Source: CAZSBB01 sp964605235 (GTDB taxonomy: Bacteria > Planctomycetota > Phycisphaerae > Phycisphaerales > Phycisphaeraceae). From it: a stretch of 64,000 nucleotides of DNA. The stretch spans positions 62,001 to 126,000 of the forward strand of contig CAZSBB010000009.1 in NCBI GenBank assembly GCA_964605235.1, read 5' to 3'. Below the pieces are notes generated by a model. It saw only the letters and a program-made list of their open reading frames with translations, had not been told where the DNA came from and ran no database searches. A program made the translations under genes and the position numbers. Shown in pieces: positions 53,083 to 61,193 of this stretch. Every line of letters begins with the position of its first letter. Position 1 is the first letter of the stretch.

Positions 53083-54944
53083 TCGACCATCGAACCGCTC
53101 GGAGCTGGATTCGTGGTCAGCAGAGTCAGCGAGTACCCCGGCAGCGCCAGCGGCTGGTCCCCCGCCACACCCAGATGCCAGGCGCCCTCGGCATCGATGC
53201 GGCTGAGCTGGCCGGGCGCGTCCAGCAAGGTGGACGCCGCCGGCACGTCGAGCTGGCCGGCGGTGGTGTTCACCAGCAGCACCGCGCGGGTCTGATCGTC
53301 AGCCCGCACCGCCAGCACCTGCAGGCCGCCTGGCTCCTCGACGGCAACCTGCATCCGCTCGCCCACCAGCGCCTGGTGCGCCCAGCGATACAGCCAGCCG
53401 GAAGGACGGATGTGGTTGCGCCCGTCGATCAGCCCATAGGCATTGCCCTTGAGATGCCAGACGGTGATGCCATCGACCAGCGGCGCCAAGGCGGCAACCA
53501 CGCTCGCCTGGAACGCGGCGCCGATGCTGTTGGCGTGCCGGCGTTCGAACGGCTGCCAGACCCATTGGACGTTGTATTCCGTCAGGAACAGTTCAATCGG
53601 CCGGCCGGGGGCGTGACGGTCGACCGACTGGCGCACATCCCGGGCGAAACGCGAGAGCGCCTCGACCTTGGTGAACAGTTCTTCGTTGGAAGTGGTCGGC
53701 TCGCCCGAGGCATAGTTGTGCCAGGAGATGAAGTCGATCTCCCCGGCGTTGACCTCCAGAAAGCCGTTGAGCCAGGCGGGCTTGGGCCAGGTCAGTGCCG
53801 GCCCGCCGATTTTCGCCTGCGGATCCGCCGCCCGCGCCGCCCGCGCCAGCCGCTGCCACAAAACCCACAGCTCCTCCATCCGCCCCGCCTTCTCGTACGC
53901 GTTGTCCTTCTCGTTGAGCAGCTCCCAATACCGCACCGGGCGCCCCTGCTGCGCCAGCCGGCCCACCAGGTCCGCCACCAACTCGATGAAAATCGACTCT
54001 TTTTCCGCAGGTAAAACCGAACCTTCGTGCAGCCAGCGCGGCCAGCTCGCCAGGTTCACCATGACCTGCGCGTCAGTCCGCGTCCGCAGCACCGCCAACC
54101 CCGCGTCAATCCGTGGCCAGTCCCAGGTGCGCTGCGCGGCATCGGTCCAGCGATCCGCCAACGCCGCGTGATGTATCCGCACCAGACGGGGATTCAGTTC
54201 CTGCAGGTACGCCTGGAAACCCGCATCCGCACCCGCCCGCGGATCAACCACTTCGTAGTCGTTCACCCCCCAGTGCCGGGCGTCCAGTCGGCCCTGCCCG
54301 GCGGCCCAGTCCACCGCCACCGCCACCGCACGCGGCGGAAGCGCCGGGTCCGGTTTTTCCGGCGGCAAGGCGCCGGCGGTGCTGGTCGACTTGCCGATGC
54401 CCGCCTCGGCGGCATTGGCGGGACCCCCGGGCGCCGCGCCTGCCGCACCGCCCGGCGCGGCGGCGTCCTCCGGCGCCAGCACCACGCAGTCCACCTGTGG
54501 AGCCGCGCCTCCATCGCCTCGAATCAACACCAGACGCGAACCGAGACGCTTGGGTTCATAACGCCCCCAGCGCGTCCAGGTCCACTGCTCGGGCTTCGAC
54601 CAGTCCCATTTCAGTTCCTGCTGTTTGCCGTCGACCACCGCCTTGAGACACAACGGGCCACCCTTGCGGCGAACCCACACCGTCAGCGGACCCGACGCCT
54701 GGGCGGCGGTGGTGGTGACGAACACCGGCTCCCACGGCTTATCGCTGGTGACGGCCTTGCCCCCCGACGCCTGGGCGTCTTCCACGATCCGATGCGTACT
54801 GGTGGGCGCGGGGTCTTCCGCCTCGATCAACTGCCCGGCAGGCGTTCCCGCCGGCGCCGCCCCCGCCGGGACTGCTGGCCCGACGAGCAGCCCGCCCAGC
54901 ATGCCGCCCCACACCACGCCGAGAATCAGTGAACGGTTCAGCAC
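53079..54944 (-). CDS. Secreted GH39/GH51-like glycosidase, locus D
   Basis: 621 aa from the GTG at 54944, which follows GAGGA; signal-like segment LILGVVWGGMLGGLLVGPAV with a signal-peptidase site near AGAAPA. An N-terminal CBM-like beta domain (about 35-160) and an Ala/Gly/Pro linker precede an (alpha/beta)8 clan-A catalytic domain: 'LLNEKDN' (acid/base Glu, about 350) and 'ELFLTEYNVQW' (nucleophile Glu, about 465). A small C-terminal beta domain follows. Probably a beta-xylosidase, arabinofuranosidase or related enzyme acting outside the cytoplasm. First gene of the locus D operon. Confidence 0.8.
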   Translation of the reverse strand: MLNRSLILGVVWGGMLGGLLVGPAVPAGAAPAGTPAGQLIEAEDPAPTSTHRIVEDAQASGGKAVTSDKPWEPVFVTTTAAQASGPLTVWVRRKGGPLCLKAVVDGKQQELKWDWSKPEQWTWTRWGRYEPKRLGSRLVLIRGDGGAAPQVDCVVLAPEDAAAPGGAAGAAPGGPANAAEAGIGKSTSTAGALPPEKPDPALPPRAVAVAVDWAAGQGRLDARHWGVNDYEVVDPRAGADAGFQAYLQELNPRLVRIHHAALADRWTDAAQRTWDWPRIDAGLAVLRTRTDAQVMVNLASWPRWLHEGSVLPAEKESIFIELVADLVGRLAQQGRPVRYWELLNEKDNAYEKAGRMEELWVLWQRLARAARAADPQAKIGGPALTWPKPAWLNGFLEVNAGEIDFISWHNYASGEPTTSNEELFTKVEALSRFARDVRQSVDRHAPGRPIELFLTEYNVQWVWQPFERRHANSIGAAFQASVVAALAPLVDGITVWHLKGNAYGLIDGRNHIRPSGWLYRWAHQALVGERMQVAVEEPGGLQVLAVRADDQTRAVLLVNTTAGQLDVPAASTLLDAPGQLSRIDAEGAWHLGVAGDQPLALPGYSLTLLTTNPAPSGSMVE

Positions 54945-54966
54945 AGCCGATTCCTCTAGAAAATTG

Positions 54967-54980
54967 TCGGAGCGCTCCGA
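54967..54980. promoter_or_regulatory. Predicted LacI operator, locus D promoter
   Basis: TCGGAGCGCTCCGA, a perfect 14-bp palindrome with central CG, directly downstream of the -10 box. The gene for a LacI repressor is second in the same operon. Confidence 0.75.
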
Positions 54981-55009
54981 ATAGTAATCCGACAATCCGG
55001 TCGATGCAA
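54981..55009 (-). promoter_or_regulatory. Sigma70-type promoter of locus D
   Basis: Minus strand: TTGCAT (55009-55004), 17-bp spacer, TACTAT (54986-54981). The operator begins at the next base. Confidence 0.78.
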
Positions 55010-55270
55010 GGGCAATCTGCATCCTCGGCTGAATTTTTCACCCATCCCTGAGCTGATGGACGCTCAGGACGCTCGCACACCGGCCGCAACGATTTCATGC
55101 AGCCCTGCGTCAATCCGAACCTGATGCGTGAGCGCGGTTGCGCCAGGCCGCATCAACTCCCGTGCCGATGCGCATGCCGCATGTCCCAACCGCCAGCCTG
55201 ATCGCCAACCCTCCAGGCCCCCCTCATGCCAGTTGATGTACGGCTTCTGCTACGGTGGCGGCCACCTCAC

Positions 55271-55615
55271 CTAAAGGCTCATGGGAACCAGTTCAGGATG
55301 AACCATCATCAACATCCCGGCGCAACACCAAAGCACGAAAAGGGTGGTTGAAGCAAGAATGACGGTGGCCAGGATCCAGATTGGAGCCGCCAGTAACCTG
55401 TACCAGATGGCGGTCAGGATCAAACCCAACATCCAAAGAATCATCACCGCCAGCAGAAAGCTGGTGGACCAGTTGGTGTAAGGGTTGTTGTACGGGTCCG
55501 GCAACGACAGTTGAATGTCCCGCAACACGACAAATGCGGTGAAACACAGCGGAATCAGCAGCACCAGCACGGCGATGACCACGTTGGCAAGGAGACGACT
55601 CATCACACCCCGCAT
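55271..55615 (-). CDS. Small membrane protein of unknown function
   Basis: 114 aa; start at 55615 or at 55603. Three hydrophobic segments are visible: VVIAVLVLLIPLCFTAFVVL (about 11-30), FLLAVMILWMLGLILTAIWY (about 53-72) and ILATVILASTTLFVLWCCAG (about 81-100), so the N-terminus and C-terminus lie on opposite sides of the membrane. No family is recognised. It is isolated from its neighbours. Confidence 0.62.
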   Translation of the reverse strand: MRGVMSRLLANVVIAVLVLLIPLCFTAFVVLRDIQLSLPDPYNNPYTNWSTSFLLAVMILWMLGLILTAIWYRLLAAPIWILATVILASTTLFVLWCCAGMLMMVHPELVPMSL

Positions 55616-55853
55616 TCACTGGCGCACCTGACTGAATATTGTCGCAAAACTCATCACCGAGTCTCAACGGACACCGCAGGCAGGCCTGAGAAACTGATTT
55701 ATCCTCTGATATTCCTGCAACTCCGGGAGAAGCATGCTCAGAGTCTTCGGCAGCTCGGTGGTTTCAGCTCATTTGAGACGGTTTCTTAAGCAGTTCAGTG
55801 GCCGCGCGTCATCAGACCCGGCAGGCCAGAGGAGGGCAACTGTTCTGTATGCA

Positions 55854-55898
55854 TAAAAAAAGCCGGCCGCACAAGTCCCGCCTGATCTTGTGCGGCCG
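55854..55898 (-). terminator. Intrinsic terminator (minus strand)
   Basis: 12-bp stem CGGCCGCACAAG/CTTGTGCGGCCG with an 11-nt loop, followed on the minus strand by GCTTTTTTT. Strong hairpin. Confidence 0.85.
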
Positions 55899-56246
55899 AC
55901 GACACGTTTTTGCACCGGCTCGCGCCAGTGATTGTTCTCAGGTTTTACCGTTTCGTCAGAGAGTGGACCCCAGTGCGAGCTGAGCGTCGGTTTGTGTGTC
56001 GGCGTCGGTTGTGGCGCCGGCTGGTGTGCTGGTCGGGTGCGCTGCCGCCTGTTTTCAGATCCACACTCTGACGATCGGTCAAACTCCTGGTGCGGGCGAT
56101 CCGACTGTTCAGGGCGTCGAATCCCACCGCACAAATCCAAACCCTCCCCCGGAAGCTTAGTTAACCCCGGAACCCCATTTCCCCGGAAACCCGCCTGTCG
56201 TCGCTTGCTTTCACAACTGCTCGCGATCAACACAAGAGACTTTATC
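55899..56246. other. Gene-poor region bounded by outward-facing terminators
   Basis: About 350 bp with no convincing protein. Bounded left by a minus-strand terminator and right by a plus-strand terminator, which fits a non-coding RNA on either strand. No family is recognised and no promoter is clear. Confidence 0.4.
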
Positions 56247-56298
56247 ATCTCTTATTTTCCCGTCAATACCCCTGCGCGAAAAAATAAGAGATTTTTTT
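56247..56298 (+). terminator. Intrinsic terminator-like hairpin (plus strand)
   Basis: Perfect 12-bp stem ATCTCTTATTTT/AAAATAAGAGAT, 22-nt loop, then a T-run (56292-56298). AT-rich stem, unusual here. Confidence 0.65.
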
Positions 56299-56368
56299 AT
56301 CCGTTTAGACGAAACCGCCCCCCCCTCGTCCCCTTGCCCGGCGGGGTCGAACATCCAGGATTGCCGTA

Positions 56369-58045
56369 TCACACGCTTGGTGAAGTGTTTGCGGACGAGT
56401 CTCCGCCGCCCGCAGCGCCTCCGCCACCCGTCAGATCAGGCATCAGCGCCACGCTGCGCTGTTCCAGCGTCACCGGAATGATCAAGCTGAACGAAGCGCC
56501 GTGGCCCAGTTCGCTTTCCAGCTCGATTTCACCCTGCAGCAGATGCGCCAGCTCCCGGCTGATGGTCAAGCCCAGGCCGGTGCCGGCGTGTTCGCGCGTG
56601 TGGCTGGGATCCAGCTGGGTGAACTTGTCGAAAATCCGTTTGTGATCCGCCGCCGCGATCCCCGGCCCGGTGTCCGTCACCGTGATCCGCACCCGCGGAA
56701 CCGCCGCCCCGGCGGCGGGCATCATCCGCGCCGCCAGCGTCACCGCGCCGGCGTCGGGCGTGAACTTCACCGCATTGGACAGCAGATTGAAAATGATCTG
56801 CTGGAACTTGCTCGCGTCGGTGCGCACCAGCGGAATCTCCCGCGCCACCCGCAGCTCCAGCTTCACCTGCTTCTTGTCCGCCTGCGGGCGAATGAGATTG
56901 AGCAGGCCTTCGAGCGTGTCCGCGATGCTCATCGGCGCCACCCGCAGGTCCATCCGGCCCGCTTCGATTTTCGCCAGGTCCAGCAGGTCGGTGATCAATT
57001 CCAACAGCAGCCGCGAACTGTGCAGAATGTTCCCGGCATAGCGGCGACGTTTATCCGCGGCGGGCTCCGTCTCCGCCTTGAGCGAGTCCTGCAGCAGCTC
57101 GGCGAAGCCGACGATTGAGTTGAGCGGCGTCCGCAGCTCATGCGACACGTTGGCGAGGAAATCGCCCTTGATCTTGTTGGCTTCGTACAGCGCCACATTG
57201 GTCTGCGCCAGTTCGCCCAGCTTCAGGTCCAGGCTTTTGTTGATCGAGCGGAGCTGGTCCTCATTGCCCTTGAGGTTTTCCAGCATGTGATTGAAGACGG
57301 TGGAGAGCTGCTCGAACTCGTCGCCGGTGTTGATGTCGGCGCGAATGTCCAGATCGCCCGCGGAGACCTGCTCGGCCGTCTCGCGCAGCACGCGCACGGG
57401 GGAGAGGATGATGCGCTTGGTGATGTAGTAGAACACGCCGATCGCCAGCAATCCCGCCAGCAGGCCTGCCGCGACGATGTAGACGCGGTTGATCAGCAAG
57501 CGACGGCGCGCCTGTTCGGAGCGCATCTGAATCAGCAGCACCATCTGCAGCGGGTCCGCCAGCAGCGGGGCATCGACCACCGGGCGAAACCCCGCGCCGG
57601 CGCCTTTGCCCAGCTTGGCGAGGTCCGACTTGCGGATGGCGCGGGCATAGCGGAAATAAGGCTGGCCCCGGAAGAGGTACACCGCCTGGGTGTGCTCGCG
57701 TTCCTCGGGCAGATGGGTGAAACGCTCGAGCGCCTGGGCGATGAAGGGGTCTTTGCCCGCCGCCACGTCGAACTCATCGGTTTGCAGCAGGGTCAGGGTC
57801 AGTTCCGGATACGGGCCATCCTGGCGCTGCAGTTCGTCGGTGGTCATCAACGCTTCGCCGAGCTGCGCCATGTCCGCCAGCCAAGCGTTGGCGAGCACGC
57901 GCGCGGTTTCGCGTTGTTCGTGGTGGACCAGTTCATCCATGCGCACCCAGATGACCGCCAGCGCCGCGGCGAGGATGAACACCACGGCCGCGCCAAACAG
58001 CAGTTGGCACTTGTTCGCCAGGCTGACGCGGACGGATTTAGCCAT
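56369..58045 (-). CDS. Membrane sensor histidine kinase
   Basis: 558 aa. TM1 about 13-35, an extracytoplasmic sensor of about 150 residues, TM2 about 185-210, HAMP (about 212-265; 'SPVRVLRETAEQVSAGDLDI'), a coiled linker, HisKA with 'FLANVSHELRTPLNSIVGF' (phospho-His near 300) and HATPase_c with 'NLLSNAVKFT', 'DTGPGIA' and 'GTGLGLTISREL'. A Gly/Ala-rich tail follows. No response regulator is adjacent. It lies 77 bp downstream of panD on the same strand. The stimulus is unknown. Confidence 0.95.
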   Translation of the reverse strand: MAKSVRVSLANKCQLLFGAAVVFILAAALAVIWVRMDELVHHEQRETARVLANAWLADMAQLGEALMTTDELQRQDGPYPELTLTLLQTDEFDVAAGKDPFIAQALERFTHLPEEREHTQAVYLFRGQPYFRYARAIRKSDLAKLGKGAGAGFRPVVDAPLLADPLQMVLLIQMRSEQARRRLLINRVYIVAAGLLAGLLAIGVFYYITKRIILSPVRVLRETAEQVSAGDLDIRADINTGDEFEQLSTVFNHMLENLKGNEDQLRSINKSLDLKLGELAQTNVALYEANKIKGDFLANVSHELRTPLNSIVGFAELLQDSLKAETEPAADKRRRYAGNILHSSRLLLELITDLLDLAKIEAGRMDLRVAPMSIADTLEGLLNLIRPQADKKQVKLELRVAREIPLVRTDASKFQQIIFNLLSNAVKFTPDAGAVTLAARMMPAAGAAVPRVRITVTDTGPGIAAADHKRIFDKFTQLDPSHTREHAGTGLGLTISRELAHLLQGEIELESELGHGASFSLIIPVTLEQRSVALMPDLTGGGGAAGGGDSSANTSPSV

Positions 58046-58122
58046 GGGCAGGCACGCGCGCGGAACAGGGATAACCCCAACATCTGACAGCGTATCGCGC
58101 CGGCGTCAGGGGGGACAGCGGA

Positions 58123-58521
58123 TTATGCCTGCAGGGACGACGGCTCATCCACCCGGCTGTCGTAGCGCAGCACCTGGGCGATCCGATTGTGCTCGTCGGC
58201 AACCACCACGGTGGCGACATGATCATCCACCTGGGCGTCCTCAAGCAGACCAAAGGCGATGATGATGACCCGATCGCCGATGTTGACCAGATGGGCGGCG
58301 GCGCCATTGATGCCGATGACGCCCGAGCCGGCTTTGCCGTGGATGACATAGGTTTCAAAACGGGCGGCGTTGTCCAGATCCAGCACCAGGACCGCCTCAT
58401 TGGGGCGTAAGCCGCTGGCGCGCAGCAGGTCGGCGTCGATGGTGATGGACCCGACGTAATCGGGATCGCACTGGGTGATGACGGCACGGTGGATTTTGCC
58501 GCGCATCATTCGTCGTAGCAT
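58123..58521 (-). CDS. panD: Aspartate 1-decarboxylase
   Basis: 132 aa; AGGAG lies 8 nt before the ATG. Makes beta-alanine from L-aspartate for pantothenate and coenzyme A. 'GKIHRAVITQCDPDYVGSIT' holds the Gly24-Ser25 self-cleavage site that yields the pyruvoyl cofactor. 'NAARFETYVIHGKAGSGVIG', 'NGAAAHLVNIGDRVIIIAFG' complete the family core. Normal length for PanD. No other pantothenate gene is in the window. Confidence 0.97.
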   Translation of the reverse strand: MLRRMMRGKIHRAVITQCDPDYVGSITIDADLLRASGLRPNEAVLVLDLDNAARFETYVIHGKAGSGVIGINGAAAHLVNIGDRVIIIAFGLLEDAQVDDHVATVVVADEHNRIAQVLRYDSRVDEPSSLQA

Positions 58522-58666
58522 GACACAACTCCTGCCGATCGGCCCCTATGGGCGCCGAACCGGCGGGCAAGGGTCGAGCAAAGTATTGTAGCCACTGCCC
58601 CGCGGCTTGCGGACCGGCAATTCGAAAAAGTCGCCCCGGGGACGGGTCGGCCCAGTTGCTTCCAGC

Positions 58667-59674
58667 TCACGTGGTCCCACGCACCACCAACTGGTGTTCC
58701 AGCGTGATATGCACCGGCGGAGCGGAGGGTTCCGCCACCCGCTGGCGCGTGGTTCCGATGGTGCGTTCGACCAGTTCGCTGACGGGCTGTTCCAGGGTCG
58801 TCAGCGGCACCACCGCCGATTCCGCCCAGCTCAGGCGGTCGTAACCCAGCACCGCCAGATCCTGGGGAATGCGCAGGCCCCGCTCCAGCGCCTGACGACA
58901 CAACTGCGCCGCCAGCGCCGAGTTGAGCACCACCAATGCGGTCGGCCGGGGGTCCAGCGCTGCAAACTGCGGCCAGAACTCCGCCAACCCCGCCTGGTCG
59001 TTGTGCGTGATCGAGATCACGTGTGGGGTGAAACCGGCAGCGAGCATGGTCCGCTCGTACCCCTCGGTGATGAGTCGACGCGCTGAATGCTGCAGCATCA
59101 ACACCCGCTGGTGCCCCCGCTGCAGGAGGTATTCCGTCGCCTGCCGGCCGGCGACGATGCGGTCGAGGCCGACGTAATCACAAGGCAGCTCCGGCTGGGG
59201 CTGACATCCCGCCAGCACCATCGGAATTTCCTGATGCCACGGCGGCACTTCCACATTGTCCGCCCAGCTCAGGGCGATGAGCGCTTCGACCTGCATCATG
59301 CGGAAGGTTTCGATCCACGGCGCCTTGTACCACGGGCTGGGCCGGGTCAGGTCGATGCCGAAGATCGGCTTGTACTCGGTCGAATGCAGTTCGGCGACCA
59401 GTTGGCGCACATACTCGGCGCGGACTTCGTCGAGGCTGCCGCCGAAGATGCCGATCAGGCCGCTGCGGCGCTGACGCAAACTGCGGGCGGCGAGGTTGGG
59501 ACGGTAGCCCAGCCGGCGGGCGATCTCATGCACCTGCTGGCGGCGTTGCTCGCTGATGCGCGGGCTGTCGCGCAGCGCCAGCGCGACGGTGTTCTGCGAG
59601 CAGCCGGCCGCCGCCGCCACATCATGCTGGGTGATGGGTCGGGTCTTGCCGCGGAGTTTGCCGATTCGGGCCAT
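58667..59674 (-). CDS. LacI-family transcriptional regulator (orphan)
   Basis: 335 aa from the ATG at 59674; a GTG at 59695 with GGTGG upstream is an alternative start. 'TQHDVAAAAGCSQNTVALAL' is the helix-turn-helix and 'LGYRPNLAARSLRQRRS' the hinge. The sensor domain is complete, ending '...VLGYDRLSWAESAVVPLTTLE'. It has its own good promoter and no enzyme or pseudopilin next to it, unlike the other regulators in the window; the sugar ABC permease is 3 kb away on the other strand. Confidence 0.92.
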   Translation of the reverse strand: MARIGKLRGKTRPITQHDVAAAAGCSQNTVALALRDSPRISEQRRQQVHEIARRLGYRPNLAARSLRQRRSGLIGIFGGSLDEVRAEYVRQLVAELHSTEYKPIFGIDLTRPSPWYKAPWIETFRMMQVEALIALSWADNVEVPPWHQEIPMVLAGCQPQPELPCDYVGLDRIVAGRQATEYLLQRGHQRVLMLQHSARRLITEGYERTMLAAGFTPHVISITHNDQAGLAEFWPQFAALDPRPTALVVLNSALAAQLCRQALERGLRIPQDLAVLGYDRLSWAESAVVPLTTLEQPVSELVERTIGTTRQRVAEPSAPPVHITLEHQLVVRGTT

Positions 59675-59723
59675 GCGTTCCGCCAGTTGGAGCACGTAAA
59701 ACCACCGGGAAAGGTGGGAGAAA

Positions 59724-59752
59724 AGTATAGTTGGCTCCGGCTACCCAAGCAA
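59724..59752 (-). promoter_or_regulatory. Sigma70-type promoter of the orphan lacI gene
   Basis: Minus strand: TTGCTT (59752-59747), 17-bp spacer, TATACT (59729-59724). Confidence 0.72.
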
Positions 59753-59786
59753 TTGAGCCCGCGCCGGCCAGCGCCCCGCAACCAGA

Positions 59787-60273
59787 GCCAGCGCCTCTGG
59801 CTCTGCGGCAACAACGCCCGCGCGTGAGCAACGGGTTGCAGCACAACCGCAGGAGAATGACGCCCGGAAAGCAATCCCTCCCCGTCGGCTCGCGGTGACC
59901 CACCAGTCTTCATGCGACCATGGGGTCCATGCTTCCGGGGGTTTCCGGGGGCTTCCGGGGGGGGGGATGTTTTCGACCCCGACAGGGGTCGTGGAAAGTA
60001 GCCACGGGTGGAGCGCAGCGAAACCCGTGGTTGACGAGCGTGCTTGATTCCCTTCCGTCCCGGAGGGACGGCGGAAGCTTCCTTCACCCCTGCCGGGGTG
60101 AGGACCTGCAAATGCACTTTTTCCCACGAGTTTCGCTGCGCTCCACTCGTGGCTACTTTCCTGCGCCCCCTTCAGGGGCGAAGACCATGCCATGCAAACA
60201 GGTGGGCAACAACAAGCTCTGACGCTCGCGGAGCCTTCAGCACAGGTGATCATCCATACTCGTTTGCCCTGGC
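59787..60273 (-). repeat. Dispersed intergenic repeat, copy 2 (inverted)
   Basis: Inverted counterpart of 16144-16620. Conserved blocks include GTAGCCACGAGTGGAGCGCA (minus strand), a G-run near 59960-59967 (plus) and the end block with GGGCGTTGTTGCCGCAG. Hairpin potential is kept in both copies while reading frames are not. Confidence 0.8.
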
Positions 60274-60357
60274 CCCGCAAGCCCCACGGCATTCCCCGAC
60301 CGAATCTGGCGCTTGCCGTATTTGCGACGACCGCCCGGGGTTTTCCCGGCTTGTCCA

Positions 60358-60386
60358 TTGACACCCCCGCCAGCCAATTCTATTTT
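60358..60386 (+). promoter_or_regulatory. Sigma70-type promoter of the NfeD-flotillin genes
   Basis: TTGACA (60358-60363), 17-bp spacer, TATTTT (60381-60386). About 80 nt leader. Confidence 0.7.
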
Positions 60387-60472
60387 CGATGCTCAGAAAG
60401 GATCGGCAGCCCGCCCGGGAATCGCTCCGCTGCCGATCGCGCCGGCCGACCTGCGGCGCGGGGGTTTGAGAC

Positions 60473-61051
60473 ATGTTCTGGGAGTCCCTGCAAACCTTCA
60501 GTGACGCCACGGTCTACTTCGTCTGCGCGGTGTCCGCGACGCTGCTCTTTCTGATCCGCCTGGCGCTGGCGCTCTTTGGCGGCGACGGCGGCGACCTGGG
60601 CGACAGCGCTGGTGGTGATGCCGGGCACCACGGCGACAGCACCGGCGCGTTCAAGCTGTTCTCTCTGCTGTCCATCCTGGCTTTCTTCATGGGCGCCGGC
60701 TGGATGGGCCTGGCGGCGCGCGTCGATTGGGAGCTGTCCGGCCCGGTGTCGATGCTGCTGGCGCTGGGCTTTGGCGTCCTGCTGATGCTGCTGGCGTCCG
60801 GGCTCTCCATGCTGGTCAAGCGGCTGGGCTACGAGCCGAAGGTCGACTTGTCGCGCTGCGTGGGCGCCAAGGGCCAGGTCTATCTGACCATTCCCGCCAA
60901 GGGCGCGGGACAGGGCCGGGTGACCGTGACGCTCGGCGGCGTGCAGCGCACGCTCAGCGCCACCAGCACCGGGCCGGAGCTGCCCGCATTCAGCGCGGTG
61001 CAGGTGGTGTCGATCGACGCCGACTGGTCGGTGGTGGTGGAACCGGTTTAA
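60473..61051 (+). CDS. NfeD-like membrane protein
   Basis: 192 aa. Membrane segments at about 12-35, 62-80 and 90-112 with a Gly/Asp/His-rich loop (about 38-55, GGDGGDLGDSAGGDAGHHGD-type), then a soluble C-terminal OB-fold-like domain ('GAKGQVYLTIPAKGAGQGRV', 'VVSIDADWSVVVEPV'). This fits the short NfeD class that pairs with flotillins. The flotillin gene follows by 142 bp on the same strand, the standard arrangement for a membrane-microdomain module. Confidence 0.8.
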   Translation: MFWESLQTFSDATVYFVCAVSATLLFLIRLALALFGGDGGDLGDSAGGDAGHHGDSTGAFKLFSLLSILAFFMGAGWMGLAARVDWELSGPVSMLLALGFGVLLMLLASGLSMLVKRLGYEPKVDLSRCVGAKGQVYLTIPAKGAGQGRVTVTLGGVQRTLSATSTGPELPAFSAVQVVSIDADWSVVVEPV

Positions 61052-61193
61052 TTCTGACCGCTGCACGCGGCTGCAGACCCGCCGGTTTTCGGAAGCATTC
61101 CGGGGCTTCCGCAGGCCGGGCGCCGGCAGCCCATCGTTTCGGGTGTGAATCATTTCCACATTTCCGCATCCAAGCACAGGAAGGGAGATAATC

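Noticed and set aside
56115..56127. GGGATTCGACG-like string, reminiscent of the tmRNA 5' end (minus strand)
   Set aside because: No alanine-rich tag frame, no T-arm and no matching 3' end follow; judged chance.
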